This document shows positions 25,266-34,112 of a stretch of DNA of 64,000 nucleotides, in pieces (position 1 is the first letter of the stretch; every line of letters starts with the position of its first letter). The notes under the pieces were generated by a model. The model had not been told where the DNA came from and did no database searches. It was given only the letters and a program-made list of their open reading frames with translations. Made by a program: the position numbers and the translations under genes. The DNA lies in contig NZ_FMYK01000002.1 of assembly GCF_900096915.1 (NCBI RefSeq), positions 310,001 through 374,000 of the forward strand, read 5' to 3'. The stretch comes from Acinetobacter marinus (GTDB taxonomy: Bacteria; Pseudomonadota; Gammaproteobacteria; Pseudomonadales; Moraxellaceae).

Positions 25266-26218
25266 TACAATGCGTACTCTATGTTTAAACGGTCATGGGT
25301 CATATTGCGCATCTCTTGTGGATCTTTCTGTAGAATTTCTGTGCCAGTGCGTCCTTCATTGCGATTGCGCTCAGCAACTTGCAAACGAGAAATCCAAAAA
25401 CGACAAGCTGCCATCGCAAAATAAGTTTGTAAGCACGCTTTTTCATCATCAGTCAACGCACGCACCGCTTGATAAGCATTTAAAAATGCCTGTGCTTTTT
25501 CCATATCTAAAGACACATCGGGATAATCACTACAGAAATCATTCATCGTGATACTAATATCCAGCAACAACTGATCATAGCTCAGCTCAGAAAAATCTAA
25601 AATTCCTGACAACGAGTCGCCGACATACAGGCTGTTATCACGGAACAAATCGGCATGAATCAAACCATAGGGACGATTCGGATAGGCATCAAACATCTGT
25701 TCATACTGTGCAAAGACTTGAGTGAGTAACGCTTGATCGGCTTCATTCATTTTTGCATACAGCTCATGCGCAGTCGCAGCCCACCATGTATGGTCATGAT
25801 TATTTTTGCGTTGTAATGGATAATTTTGCAGTGCCAAATGCATCTTCGCCAAGGCTTCACCCATTGCCGCAACTTGTGCGACCGTAGACGGCATGGGATG
25901 CTTGCCAGCGATACGTGGCGCAATTTGTGCAGGTTTGCCGACGATGCTATGAATTGGTTGATCATTAAAAGTTAAGGGTACAGCAACAGCAATGCCGTGT
26001 TGCTCAAGATGTTGCAACACAGGGAATAGTTCGGCAGCTGCATTTAGGTCTAATTCTTCAAACACCGTGAGTACAAATTCTTGACCATTTTTTGCAGTAA
26101 TAAAATAATTGGTGTTTTCAATGCCGCCTTGAATCGGTTCGATCTCGATAATCTCCAAGCCATATTGCATGGCGAAAGTGTGTACTTGTTCAAGATTGAG
26201 TTGGGTATAGACGGACAT
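25265..26218 (-). CDS. thrB: homoserine kinase (ThrB, APH-fold type)
   Basis: Phosphorylates homoserine for threonine synthesis. This is the type with an aminoglycoside-phosphotransferase/choline-kinase-like fold found in Pseudomonas and Acinetobacter, not the GHMP kinase of E. coli. Motifs include 'GIENTNYFI', the catalytic loop 'LIHADLFRDN' and the metal-binding 'GILDFSE'. Length is 317 residues from the ATG at 26218 (MSVYTQLNLEQV), the usual N-terminus; the frame is open 26 codons upstream but that part looks non-coding. It overlaps the downstream cold-shock gene by one base. Confidence 0.93.
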   Translation of the reverse strand: MSVYTQLNLEQVHTFAMQYGLEIIEIEPIQGGIENTNYFITAKNGQEFVLTVFEELDLNAAAELFPVLQHLEQHGIAVAVPLTFNDQPIHSIVGKPAQIAPRIAGKHPMPSTVAQVAAMGEALAKMHLALQNYPLQRKNNHDHTWWAATAHELYAKMNEADQALLTQVFAQYEQMFDAYPNRPYGLIHADLFRDNSLYVGDSLSGILDFSELSYDQLLLDISITMNDFCSDYPDVSLDMEKAQAFLNAYQAVRALTDDEKACLQTYFAMAACRFWISRLQVAERNRNEGRTGTEILQKDPQEMRNMTHDRLNIEYAL

Positions 26219-26375
26219 AACGATGAAAACTCTAGGCATACAGAATATTTTTGCTAGAATAACCGCTTCTTGCGTCAAGGTGTAGTCTTTGCGCATAGAA
26301 CGCTAAAGTTCTTTAAAATGATGATCTTTAAAAGATCAGATTTTGCCGTCAAAATATGTTGCTGAGAATCAAGCT

Positions 26376-27134
26376 ATGTTAGCAAAACGAATTATTCCGT
26401 GTTTGGATGTAGACAATGGGCGTGTGGTCAAAGGCGTTCAGTTTTTGGATATTCGTGATGCCGGTGATCCTGTGGAAGTGGCACGTCGCTACAATGAGCA
26501 AGGTGCCGATGAGATTACTTTCTTAGACATTACAGCAACCCATCATGGTCGTGATACGACGTACAAAACCGTAGAACGTATGGCGGAAACGGTATTTGTT
26601 CCACTCACCGTTGGCGGTGGTGTGCGTAAGATTGAAGATATTCGATTGTTGCTCAATGCAGGTGCGGATAAAGTCAGTATTAATTCGGCGGCGGTATTCA
26701 ATCCTGAATTTGTGGCTGAAGCATCGAGTCGTTTTGGCGCGCAGTGCATCGTGGTGGCGATTGATGCCAAGAAAGTCGCTGAGAATAAATGGGAAATTTT
26801 CACTCACGGTGGACGTAAGCCGACGGGGATTGATGCGATTGAATGGTCAGTGAAAATGGCAGAGTTTGGCGCTGGCGAATTGCTGGTGACCAGTATGGAT
26901 GCCGATGGAACGAAGGCAGGCTATGACATTGGATTGATGCGTGCGATTAACGATCGCGTGACGATTCCGACCATTGCTTCGGGTGGTGTGGGGAATCTGC
27001 AACACATGGCAGATGGGATTTTGCAGGGTGGGGCGGATGCAGTTTTAGCAGCGTCGATTTTCCACTTTGGGCAACATAGCATTCCTGAAGCCAAAGCCTT
27101 TCTTGCGGCGCAAGGTATTGAGATGCGCTTATAA
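26376..27134 (+). CDS. hisF: imidazole glycerol phosphate synthase cyclase subunit HisF
   Basis: With HisH, closes the imidazole ring in histidine biosynthesis, giving IGP and AICAR. The 252-residue beta/alpha-barrel begins MLAKRIIPCLDVDNGRVVKG, with catalytic Asp11 in CLDVD, GADEITFLDI, the phosphate-binding TVGGGVR and 'IASGGVG', and Asp of 'TSMDADGTKAGYD'. The start is the ATG at 26376; an upstream frame extension is not family-like. Other his genes are not in the window, so hisF stands apart here. A terminator-like hairpin follows. Confidence 0.97.
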   Translation: MLAKRIIPCLDVDNGRVVKGVQFLDIRDAGDPVEVARRYNEQGADEITFLDITATHHGRDTTYKTVERMAETVFVPLTVGGGVRKIEDIRLLLNAGADKVSINSAAVFNPEFVAEASSRFGAQCIVVAIDAKKVAENKWEIFTHGGRKPTGIDAIEWSVKMAEFGAGELLVTSMDADGTKAGYDIGLMRAINDRVTIPTIASGGVGNLQHMADGILQGGADAVLAASIFHFGQHSIPEAKAFLAAQGIEMRL

Positions 27135-27158
27135 CTTAGAAAGATTCTGCAAAAAGAT

Positions 27159-27196
27159 AAACCCTCTGTGGCGAACCATTGAGGGTTTTGTCTTTT
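27159..27196 (+). terminator. probable terminator after hisF
   Basis: An 8-bp stem (27159-27166/27181-27188) with a 14-nt loop and a mostly T tail. Confidence 0.65.
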
Positions 27197-27298
27197 AAGC
27201 AACTTATATTTGATCATTCGATGAAGTATGTTCTTTGCAGTATTGAAAAGCAGGACATTTTAGGCGAGTTATTGTGGTGTATGTTAAAAGTCAGAAGT

Positions 27299-27505
27299 AA
27301 CCTTCGGTTGGACCTACTTTTCTTTCGGGAAAATGAGAAACTCAGTTTCGCAAGAAAACCATTTGTCAGCCACAAACTCGGTCATACAATGGAATGTTTC
27401 CAATGCCTTGAAAAACGTAATTTTGCTAAATCTTGCGGAATATATTCCTCATGCCCTCGAACAGTGTGGCTGACGTTTTCACGAATTAGCTAATTTCTAC
27501 TCATC
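27299..27505. repeat. dispersed intergenic repeat, copy A
   Basis: About 200 bp closely matching 48699-48878. Shared blocks include AACCTTCGGTT, ACCTACTTTTCTTTCGGGAA, AACCATTTGTCAGCCACAAA, ACTCGGTCA, CCTTGAAAAACGTAATTTT, CCTCGAACA and TGACGTTT. Relative to the other copy, this one has a different block (27331-27352) breaking up a palindrome. It carries no supportable gene and lies between hisF and aqpZ. Confidence 0.85.
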
Positions 27506-27533
27506 TTATTCCAAACAAAGGTGAAGCAGATAG

Positions 27534-28247
27534 TTATTGATCAAAGCCTTCCAGATTTTCTTTCGGTGCGTCATCGACCAAACGATAGAGCAATGCACCA
27601 ATGACACCACCGACGATCGGTGCAACCCAGAACAACCACAGTTGGCTCATTGCCGCAGTTTCAGCGAACAATGCCACACCTGTACTACGTGCAGGATTCA
27701 CAGAGGTGTTGGTGATTGGAATACTGATCAAGTGGATCAGCGTCAAACCCAAACCAATCGCAATCGGTGCAAAACCGACAGGCGCACGGTGATGGGTTGA
27801 ACCCATAATGATAAATAAGAAAATCGCCGTCAAAATTACTTCAGTCAGTAGCGCTGACATCATCGAGTATTTGCCAGGGGATAAATCGCCAAAACCATTG
27901 CTGGCAAAACCACCGACACCTGCAAAGTCTGCTTGACCTTGAACAATCACGAACAGCATTAAACCTGCCAAACATGCACCCAAAGTCTGCGCAATAATAT
28001 AAGGCACAATATCTGCTGTATTAAAACGACCACCCGCCCAAAGACCGACCGTGACCGCAGGATTAAAATGTCCACCAGAAATCCGACCTACTGCATAGGC
28101 TGCTGTGAGTACCGTTAGACCAAATGCAAGCGCAACACCTGCAAAGCCAATACCGAGCTCAGGATATGCAGCTGCAAAAATCGCACTACCGCATCCACCA
28201 AAGACCAACCAGAACGTGCCGATCAATTCTGCCAAAAGTTTTTTCAT
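27534..28247 (-). CDS. aqpZ: aquaporin Z
   Basis: A 237-residue water channel with six membrane helices and the two NPA half-helices, 'GGHFNPAVTVG' and 'NTSVNPARSTG'. The selectivity-filter His/Arg pair and the Thr/Cys context fit the water-specific AqpZ branch rather than a glycerol facilitator. The N-terminus 'MKKLLAELIGTFWLVFGGCGSA' is typical and sets the ATG at 28247; a GTG four codons upstream is in frame. It is a single-gene unit flanked by the repeat copy at 27299-27505. Confidence 0.95.
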   Translation of the reverse strand: MKKLLAELIGTFWLVFGGCGSAIFAAAYPELGIGFAGVALAFGLTVLTAAYAVGRISGGHFNPAVTVGLWAGGRFNTADIVPYIIAQTLGACLAGLMLFVIVQGQADFAGVGGFASNGFGDLSPGKYSMMSALLTEVILTAIFLFIIMGSTHHRAPVGFAPIAIGLGLTLIHLISIPITNTSVNPARSTGVALFAETAAMSQLWLFWVAPIVGGVIGALLYRLVDDAPKENLEGFDQ

Positions 28248-28461
28248 TGTATGACCCACTGTGCAAATGAAAGCTGAATGTCAATAGACCCTAATTTACA
28301 TCGCAAAATGTAATTATTCTGTGAGATATTTCACGGATGTAGTGTAGGTGAATGACTTATCTAAAGTAAAGTGATTTGTTTTGTGCGTTCTCATGCAGTT
28401 TCATCAAAGGTTCATCAAACGCATTTTATAATACGTCATCTCCTGATTGTGGAGGTATGGG

Positions 28462-28740
28462 ATGCGACAACACATCATGACTTTGGATGATATTTCATTA
28501 CGTTATCAAGAACTCATTGATAAAACAGATGCCCCGAAAATTGAAAACTTGACCAATTGGGGCAGACATCGATTGTTTTTGGCAAAATATTTTAAGATTC
28601 ACGATGGGCAATATACACCACATCGTATTATCGTTGAGTTTCATGCCAGAGCATTTGCGCTAGATACTACGCAAGCGCCTGATTTTTTGGATCAGAATAA
28701 TTATATCCAGTGGCTACAACAGCAGTTGAGTCATGAATAA
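28462..28740 (+). CDS. hypothetical protein, 92 aa
   Basis: A small, soluble-looking protein with no recognised domain. It has a mixed helix/strand composition ('TLDDISLRYQELIDK', 'NYIQWLQQQL') and a run 'YTPHRIIVEFHARAFAL'. The ATG at 28462 is chosen because GGAGG lies 6 nt upstream; the strong ribosome-binding site is the main evidence that this is a real gene. No signal peptide. It is monocistronic as far as can be seen. Confidence 0.6.
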   Translation: MRQHIMTLDDISLRYQELIDKTDAPKIENLTNWGRHRLFLAKYFKIHDGQYTPHRIIVEFHARAFALDTTQAPDFLDQNNYIQWLQQQLSHE

Positions 28741-28833
28741 GTTGTGGCTTGGATTGCCTTGCAATATCGCAGAATGCCAAAATACTGAAAAATAATAAAA
28801 TATTTTTAAAGAATCAGCAGTTTGCAAATTGTT

Positions 28834-29109
28834 TTAATCCGCATCACGATCTGTGTGGTCATTTAAAAATGGATTCTGAATCCGTTCTGCCTCAGGGATT
28901 TTAGATTGATTTTCGGACAAATCCTGTCGCTGTAAATAGTCGACCGTATCTTGCAGAATTTTTAACAAGGTCTGGGCATCCGACAAACCTTGCGCTGTGA
29001 CTTTGATTTGCAAACTGCCATAAATCGAGAGCCGATCACCTTGATTCTCAATGGTGAGATTGTCAATCGCCGTGCTTTGATCGTGGTTGGCAAAGGCTTG
29101 AAAGGTCAT
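28834..29109 (-). CDS. hypothetical protein, 91 aa
   Basis: A small acidic protein ('YLQRQDLSENQSKIPEAER', 'NDHTDRDAD') with an N-terminal part of alternating strand-like residues ('DRLSIYGSLQIKVTA') followed by a helix. No family recognised. A clear ribosome-binding site (CAGGAG at about 7 nt) precedes the ATG. Cytosolic by absence of signals. Confidence 0.6.
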   Translation of the reverse strand: MTFQAFANHDQSTAIDNLTIENQGDRLSIYGSLQIKVTAQGLSDAQTLLKILQDTVDYLQRQDLSENQSKIPEAERIQNPFLNDHTDRDAD

Positions 29110-29188
29110 GGATCGCTCCTGATTTTTGAATAGGCAATTTGGGCAATGTTATTAGAAATCCCTCTTTTAAAAACAGTTTATTGTAGCG

Positions 29189-30313
29189 CTATTCCTGCGA
29201 GTTATTGAGCTTTAGCCAACGAATCACTGCCAAAAGCCATTTATTCATACTGACACCATATTCTTGACGGCTTTCTTTTTGGCTACTCGGCAGTTGTTCG
29301 ATGACCTCATGGCTGAGTTTGCCTTCGCTGACCATTTTTTCCAAAGTTTTTAAATCCAGGCTTTTTAAATCAATGTTCTTCAAATTGGTGATTTCATTGT
29401 CGTGACTTTGATTTTTGACAAAGGTTTTTTGCGTTGCCAAGATTTGTTCCGCTTCAACGGTCGGCGCACATTGACTGTGCATATCGGTGTTTAGATATTG
29501 TGGATGTTTTTTGGCTTTGACTTGGTTGGTTCGGCGGGGCAGTTGATACACCTGACGCTTGGATTGTTCATCGACCCGAGGGAAGAGATTGATGCCAATC
29601 TTTTCTTCCAAAGCGCAGATACTCATCACCTGCGCTTGGCGTGTACTATCGTTTGGGCTCAGGTAAGCGCTGGCAAGTCCAATGCGTGGGAAATAAATGG
29701 CTTTAAAAACATGACTTGGCACCAGTACATCATGTCCTTTTTTGACATAGCGCACGGTCGGTTCGAGATAAGCTGGCCCTGTAATGATGTAGCCATCGAG
29801 TTTGTATTTGCTGACCATGGCACGGGTGGCTTCTTCGATCTCACGCCATGTATTTTGGTTATTATCTGAGGCTTGCGGGACGATGTTACTCAGTGCAAAA
29901 CTTTGATATTGTGAGTTTTTATTATTCATATCGGCATTCGGTGCCATGTGACCCCGATCATAGCCTGAGCCACGATAGTCGTCCAAAGTGGCTTGTATGC
30001 TGACAGGCAGTCGACTATCTTCGTGAAAATTATCTTCACGCTTGATGCGAATGCTGAGGCGTTCTGGGGTGAGTTTTTCAGCCACCCAAATCGGTGTTTT
30101 GGAGACGCCTGAATAATTTACACTAAAGCCTTGATTGCACAGTGGATAGCTATTTACTGCCAATTTCTGATTGATCAGCTCAGGTGCAGCTTGCGCATAA
30201 AATTGATCGAGGCACAATTCCTGATGAAAGGGTAAATATTGCCCAGCGTTCAACTGTGGTAAAGCAAAAACCACGGGGAGCAAGGAGAAGAGTGAAACGA
30301 GAATTTTTTTCAA
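29189..30313 (-). CDS. secreted DNA/RNA non-specific endonuclease
   Basis: A beta-beta-alpha-metal nuclease of the Serratia/NucA type, degrading DNA and RNA outside the cytosol. The active-site motif is 'DRGHMAPNADM' with the catalytic His, followed by the metal-ligand Asn in 'NNQNTWREIE'. A signal peptide (MKKILVSLFSLLPVVFALPQLNA) is seen from a TTG at 30313; an earlier TTG at 30337 is also in frame and neither has a good ribosome-binding site, so the start is uncertain. Beyond the nuclease domain lies a 110-residue Lys/Gln/Leu-rich C-terminal tail (about 265-374) that typical family members lack. No immunity gene is visible nearby. Confidence 0.88.
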   Translation of the reverse strand: MKKILVSLFSLLPVVFALPQLNAGQYLPFHQELCLDQFYAQAAPELINQKLAVNSYPLCNQGFSVNYSGVSKTPIWVAEKLTPERLSIRIKREDNFHEDSRLPVSIQATLDDYRGSGYDRGHMAPNADMNNKNSQYQSFALSNIVPQASDNNQNTWREIEEATRAMVSKYKLDGYIITGPAYLEPTVRYVKKGHDVLVPSHVFKAIYFPRIGLASAYLSPNDSTRQAQVMSICALEEKIGINLFPRVDEQSKRQVYQLPRRTNQVKAKKHPQYLNTDMHSQCAPTVEAEQILATQKTFVKNQSHDNEITNLKNIDLKSLDLKTLEKMVSEGKLSHEVIEQLPSSQKESRQEYGVSMNKWLLAVIRWLKLNNSQE

Positions 30314-30766
30314 AAGCACACACTGTAGCAAATACAAAAATGATGTATTGGTAATCTGAACACACTACAAATACAACGCAAGCCACCTATTTGGCAGACC
30401 TATTAAAATCTTAACAATCAAACTTTACCAAGTATATGCATTTGTCTGGATTTACTCACCTTTGCTACACAATTGCTGTGCTTTTGAACAACTTGACTGC
30501 TACAAAGTTAACAGAGGGCTGATCTAAGCTGAGCTCAACTTGAAACATGAATAAATCGTGCCCTGTGTTGCTCGGATGCCATTTCAAGATTTTTGTGCGT
30601 TGTAAATGCGATACATCGCCCAAAAAAATTGAAGTCGAGCGCACTCAAATTCAAGTTAAGTGATTTTCCAAAAATCCATGTAATGAAATGCGCATTGCAT
30701 CGTTTTGGGAAGTGCTTTTATAAAATTCTTGGATTTGGGGCTGATCCAGAACATTGGAGAATAAAG
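30314..30766. other. intergenic region with promoter
   Basis: About 450 bp between the nuclease gene and the divergent Gln/Ala-rich protein. No gene supported; contains the promoter at 30695-30723. Confidence 0.6.
30695..30723 (+). promoter_or_regulatory. sigma-70-like promoter
   Basis: TTGCAT (30695-30700), 17-bp spacer, TTATAA (30718-30723), about 37 nt of leader before the ATG at 30767. Confidence 0.5.
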
Positions 30767-31843
30767 ATGTCAAATTTAAATATGAACAGTCAACGTCGCT
30801 TGAGCAAATTGTCTTTAGGTCTGAGTGCAATCGCTACGGCGATGTTTGCCAGTGCTGCATTTGCAGAGCCACCGATTCAAGCAGGCGATACGCTGGAAAG
30901 TCTGTCTAAAGCGACTGTGCAAACCACCATTAACGGACAACCAGGTTCACTTGAACAAATGGGTATTCCGAAAGAGGTGATTGCACAAGCCATTGCACAA
31001 AATGCAGTGATTGACTTACAAGCACGTACTTTGACGCCGATCAGTGCGCCGACTCAAGCACCGAATCAAGCAACTGCTGATATGGCAGCACCACAATCGG
31101 CAATGCAAGCGAACCCTACAGATGCCAATATGGATCCATCGCAACAGATGGGCGCAGAACAGACAGCGCAAAGCACAATGGCTGAGCCAACATCTGCCGA
31201 GATGTCTCAAGGTGTTGAACAGCAGGCTTTGGCGAGCTCAAGTGCAGAGACACCTGTGAATATGGCACCTGCTGATATGAGTGTACAAAATGAAGCCCCT
31301 GTCGTCGATGATGCATCGGTACAGCAAGCACAGCAAGTGGCGCAAAATGTCGAAGCGATCGATAGCACCGCAACAGACGCTGAAATGATGGCGCAAGCAG
31401 GTCAGGCGAGCGAACAGGCTGTTGATCAACAGCAGGCAGCGATGGCTGAAGCGCAAAACCAATTGGCGCAAGAACAGCAACAATTACAAGCACAAGGTCA
31501 AGTGGCACAAGATGCTACTGTGCAAACAGCTTCAGAACAAGTAGCTACCGAACAAACCGCAATGGCGCAAGCATCTGAACAAAGCCTTGATCAAGGTACA
31601 GTCGATGATGCACAAGTGAGTGCGGCGGTTGATTCTGCGATCAACGAAGCAGACCAAACAGTGGCAACTGCACAAGCGGATGTGGTGAATGCAGATCCAA
31701 ATGCAGCTGCATTGATGCCTGAGGCTGATCAAAATGCAATTGATCCGAATGCACAAGCACTGCCAGCTGAAGACAGCAACCAAGTGGACGAGGCAACGCA
31801 ATTGGCTGACCCAGATGTTGATGCAACAGCGCCATTGCAATAA
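30767..31843 (+). CDS. exported Gln/Ala-rich protein, unknown function
   Basis: A 358-residue protein with a signal peptide ending near FASAAFA (about residue 35 of the leader MSNLNMNSQRRLSKLSLGLS...). Residues about 40-95 form a small conserved-looking segment ('IQAGDTLESLSKATVQTTINGQPGSLEQMGIPKEVI'); the rest is disordered and extremely rich in Ala, Gln, Met, Asp and Thr, with coiled-coil-like stretches around 'QQQAAMAEAQNQLAQEQQQ'. No lipobox, membrane anchor or catalytic motif. Periplasmic or secreted by inference. TTGGAGA provides the ribosome-binding site for the ATG at 30767; the open frame further upstream is ignored for that reason. A strong terminator follows. Confidence 0.7.
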   Translation: MSNLNMNSQRRLSKLSLGLSAIATAMFASAAFAEPPIQAGDTLESLSKATVQTTINGQPGSLEQMGIPKEVIAQAIAQNAVIDLQARTLTPISAPTQAPNQATADMAAPQSAMQANPTDANMDPSQQMGAEQTAQSTMAEPTSAEMSQGVEQQALASSSAETPVNMAPADMSVQNEAPVVDDASVQQAQQVAQNVEAIDSTATDAEMMAQAGQASEQAVDQQQAAMAEAQNQLAQEQQQLQAQGQVAQDATVQTASEQVATEQTAMAQASEQSLDQGTVDDAQVSAAVDSAINEADQTVATAQADVVNADPNAAALMPEADQNAIDPNAQALPAEDSNQVDEATQLADPDVDATAPLQ

Positions 31844-31884
31844 TTGACGTATGGTATCGATTTCATACCGAAATCAATAAAAGC

Positions 31885-31912
31885 ACAAAGCCCCGATTGT
31901 TCGGGGCTTTGT
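31885..31912. terminator. bidirectional intrinsic terminator
   Basis: A 10-bp GC-rich stem (31885-31894/31903-31912) with T-rich sequence on both sides, between the convergent Gln/Ala-rich gene and kup. Confidence 0.85.
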
Positions 31913-31970
31913 ATTGTTTAATTGAATAAATCATTCTCAGAAACAACACAATTAAATGATTTCTAAATGG

Positions 31971-33842
31971 TTAAATCTCAATTTGTCCGCCTAGCTCGAC
32001 CACACGATTACTCGGGATTTGATAGAAATCACTGACGGCACTGGTATTACGTTGCATGGAGATAAACAGTTTTTCACGCCACGGCGCCATGCCTTCACCG
32101 ACTTTAGAAATGACACGGTCACGTGAGATAAAGAAGCTGATTTGCATCATGTTATATTCCAGCTTAAGCTGTTCATAGACTTGCTCTAAGGCTTGCGGAA
32201 TATCAGGCTCATCTTTAAAACCGTAGTATACATACACTTTAATGAAGCGCTCATCCAAAGTCTTAACAAAAATTCGTTCAGCATCATCGACATAAGGCAC
32301 ATCACGGGTAATTACGGTGATGAGAAAATTCAACTCGTGCAAAATTTTATTGTGTTTCAGATTATGCAACATAGCGTGTGGGACGATCTTTGGTGTGCTG
32401 GTCAGGAAGATGGCTTGACCAGGTACGATTTGTACGCTATTGCCCAGATGGTTGATAAAGGTATCGAGTGGCAGCGCATCACGTTGTAGATTTTCAAACA
32501 TCAACTCACGACCACGTTTCCACGTCATCAGCAGGGTGAAAACCACGCCGCCGATGGCAAGTGTGACCCAGCCACCATCAGGAATTTTCAGCGAAGTCGC
32601 ACTGACAAAGATCAGATCGAGTACGAAAAATGGCGTCATGATCAGCACAGTTTTGTAGATCGGCCAACGCCAATAATTATGCGCCAAAATGGTAATCAAA
32701 ATCGTACCGCATAACATGGTACTGGTCACAGCCACGCCGTATGCGCTAGCAAGGTTGGTGCTGTTTTCAAACAGAATCACAATGATAAATACCGCAATAA
32801 ACAGCGTCCAGTTCAAAAAAGGCACATAAATTTGCCCTTGCTCAGACTCTGAGGTTTGCTGAATGGATAAACGTGGCAAATAACCGAGCTGTATGGCTTG
32901 CTTTGCCATGGAGAAAATCCCTGTGATCATGGCTTGTGATGCGATGATGGCAGCAATGGTTGCTAAGCCGATCATTGGATACAGTCCCCATTCAGGCACC
33001 ATCAGATAAAATGGATTCTCAATCGCTTCAGGGCGTCGTAGTAACAAAGCGCCTTGACCAGCATAATTCAAAAGCAAACAAGGAAGCACCACACTAAACC
33101 AAGCCAAACGGATCGGTGCAGGACCAAAATGCCCAAGATCGGCATAGAGCGCTTCACCACCCGTAATGGTAAGAATGACTGCGCTCATGGTGAAGAATGA
33201 CACCAGTGGATGATGCCAAACGAATTCCGCTGCCCAATGTGGACTGACCATACCAAGTACGATCGGCGTTTGAATCACACTCCACAAGCCAAGACCACCT
33301 AGCGATAAAAACCATAGCAAGGTGACAGGACCAAAAAACTTGCCCATCACCGCAGTACCATGACGTTGGATCATAAAGAGTCCAGTCAAAATACCCAGTG
33401 CAATCGGGATAATCCAATCATTAAAAATCGGTGTAGCGATACTCAAGCCTTCGATCGCAGACAACACCGAAATTGCAGGGGTAATAATGCCGTCGCCAAA
33501 AAATAATGAAGCGCCCACAAAGCCACAGGCAATGATGGCGAGTTTATATTTCGGGGTCAGATTTTGATTGCGCAGATTCAAAGCCAAAAGCGACATGATG
33601 CCACCTTCACCATTGTTATCGGCACGCATGATGATACTGACGTATTTGATGCTGATGGTGATGGTCATACACCAAAAGATCAGCGACAGAATTCCCATGA
33701 TGCTTTCGACATTGACACTGATATGGGCAGCTGCAAAACATTGTTTGATGGCGTACAGTGGACTCGTCCCAATGTCTCCGAAAACAACGCCAAGGGCGGC
33801 AAGTGTCATTGCGGGAAGGGCAGCTTTTTTGACTTGACTCAT
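31971..33842 (-). CDS. kup: potassium uptake protein Kup
   Basis: A low-affinity K+/H+ symporter of the KUP/HAK/KT family. The 623-residue length is normal. The N-terminus 'LAALGVVFGDIGTSPLYAIKQCF' and 'DNNGEGGIMSLLAL' are family signatures, about twelve membrane segments follow up to residue 430, and the last 170 residues form the cytoplasmic domain. It is transcribed toward the bidirectional terminator; tRNA-Ser starts on the other strand 111 nt upstream. Confidence 0.96.
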   Translation of the reverse strand: MSQVKKAALPAMTLAALGVVFGDIGTSPLYAIKQCFAAAHISVNVESIMGILSLIFWCMTITISIKYVSIIMRADNNGEGGIMSLLALNLRNQNLTPKYKLAIIACGFVGASLFFGDGIITPAISVLSAIEGLSIATPIFNDWIIPIALGILTGLFMIQRHGTAVMGKFFGPVTLLWFLSLGGLGLWSVIQTPIVLGMVSPHWAAEFVWHHPLVSFFTMSAVILTITGGEALYADLGHFGPAPIRLAWFSVVLPCLLLNYAGQGALLLRRPEAIENPFYLMVPEWGLYPMIGLATIAAIIASQAMITGIFSMAKQAIQLGYLPRLSIQQTSESEQGQIYVPFLNWTLFIAVFIIVILFENSTNLASAYGVAVTSTMLCGTILITILAHNYWRWPIYKTVLIMTPFFVLDLIFVSATSLKIPDGGWVTLAIGGVVFTLLMTWKRGRELMFENLQRDALPLDTFINHLGNSVQIVPGQAIFLTSTPKIVPHAMLHNLKHNKILHELNFLITVITRDVPYVDDAERIFVKTLDERFIKVYVYYGFKDEPDIPQALEQVYEQLKLEYNMMQISFFISRDRVISKVGEGMAPWREKLFISMQRNTSAVSDFYQIPSNRVVELGGQIEI

Positions 33843-33953
33843 AAATATAAAATCAATGCTTTTGGTATATCTGGCAATGTTAGCACTGTTTTTTATTTAT
33901 TGTGCAATTCACTTGGCTTTCATTGCAAATTTCGCTATCATCGCTGACCTTAC

Positions 33954-34043
33954 GGTGAGGTGTCCGAGTGGCTGAAGGAGCACGCCTGGAAAGTGTGTAT
34001 ACGTTTGCGCGTATCGAGGGTTCGAATCCCTCTCTCACCGCCA
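33954..34043 (+). tRNA. tRNA-Ser (anticodon GGA)
   Basis: A 90-nt class II tRNA including encoded CCA. It has acceptor stem GGTGAGG/TCTCACC, anticodon loop CTGGAAA with anticodon GGA, a long variable arm around GTATACGTTTGCGCGTATC, and T-loop TTCGAAT. The length and long variable arm identify serine. Confidence 0.97.
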
Positions 34044-34077
34044 TTTTGCAAAAGCATACAACGACATAATGCTACTT

Positions 34078-34112
34078 AAGGCTTGAATTTACTAGGGTTC
34101 AAGCCTTTTTTG
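34078..34112 (+). terminator. intrinsic terminator of tRNA-Ser
   Basis: A 10-bp stem (34078-34087/34098-34107) and T-run, 35 nt after the tRNA. Confidence 0.85.

Noticed and set aside
27179..27493. A 104-codon open frame over repeat copy A
   Set aside because: Copy B does not keep the frame, there is no ribosome-binding site, and the interval is a non-coding repeat.
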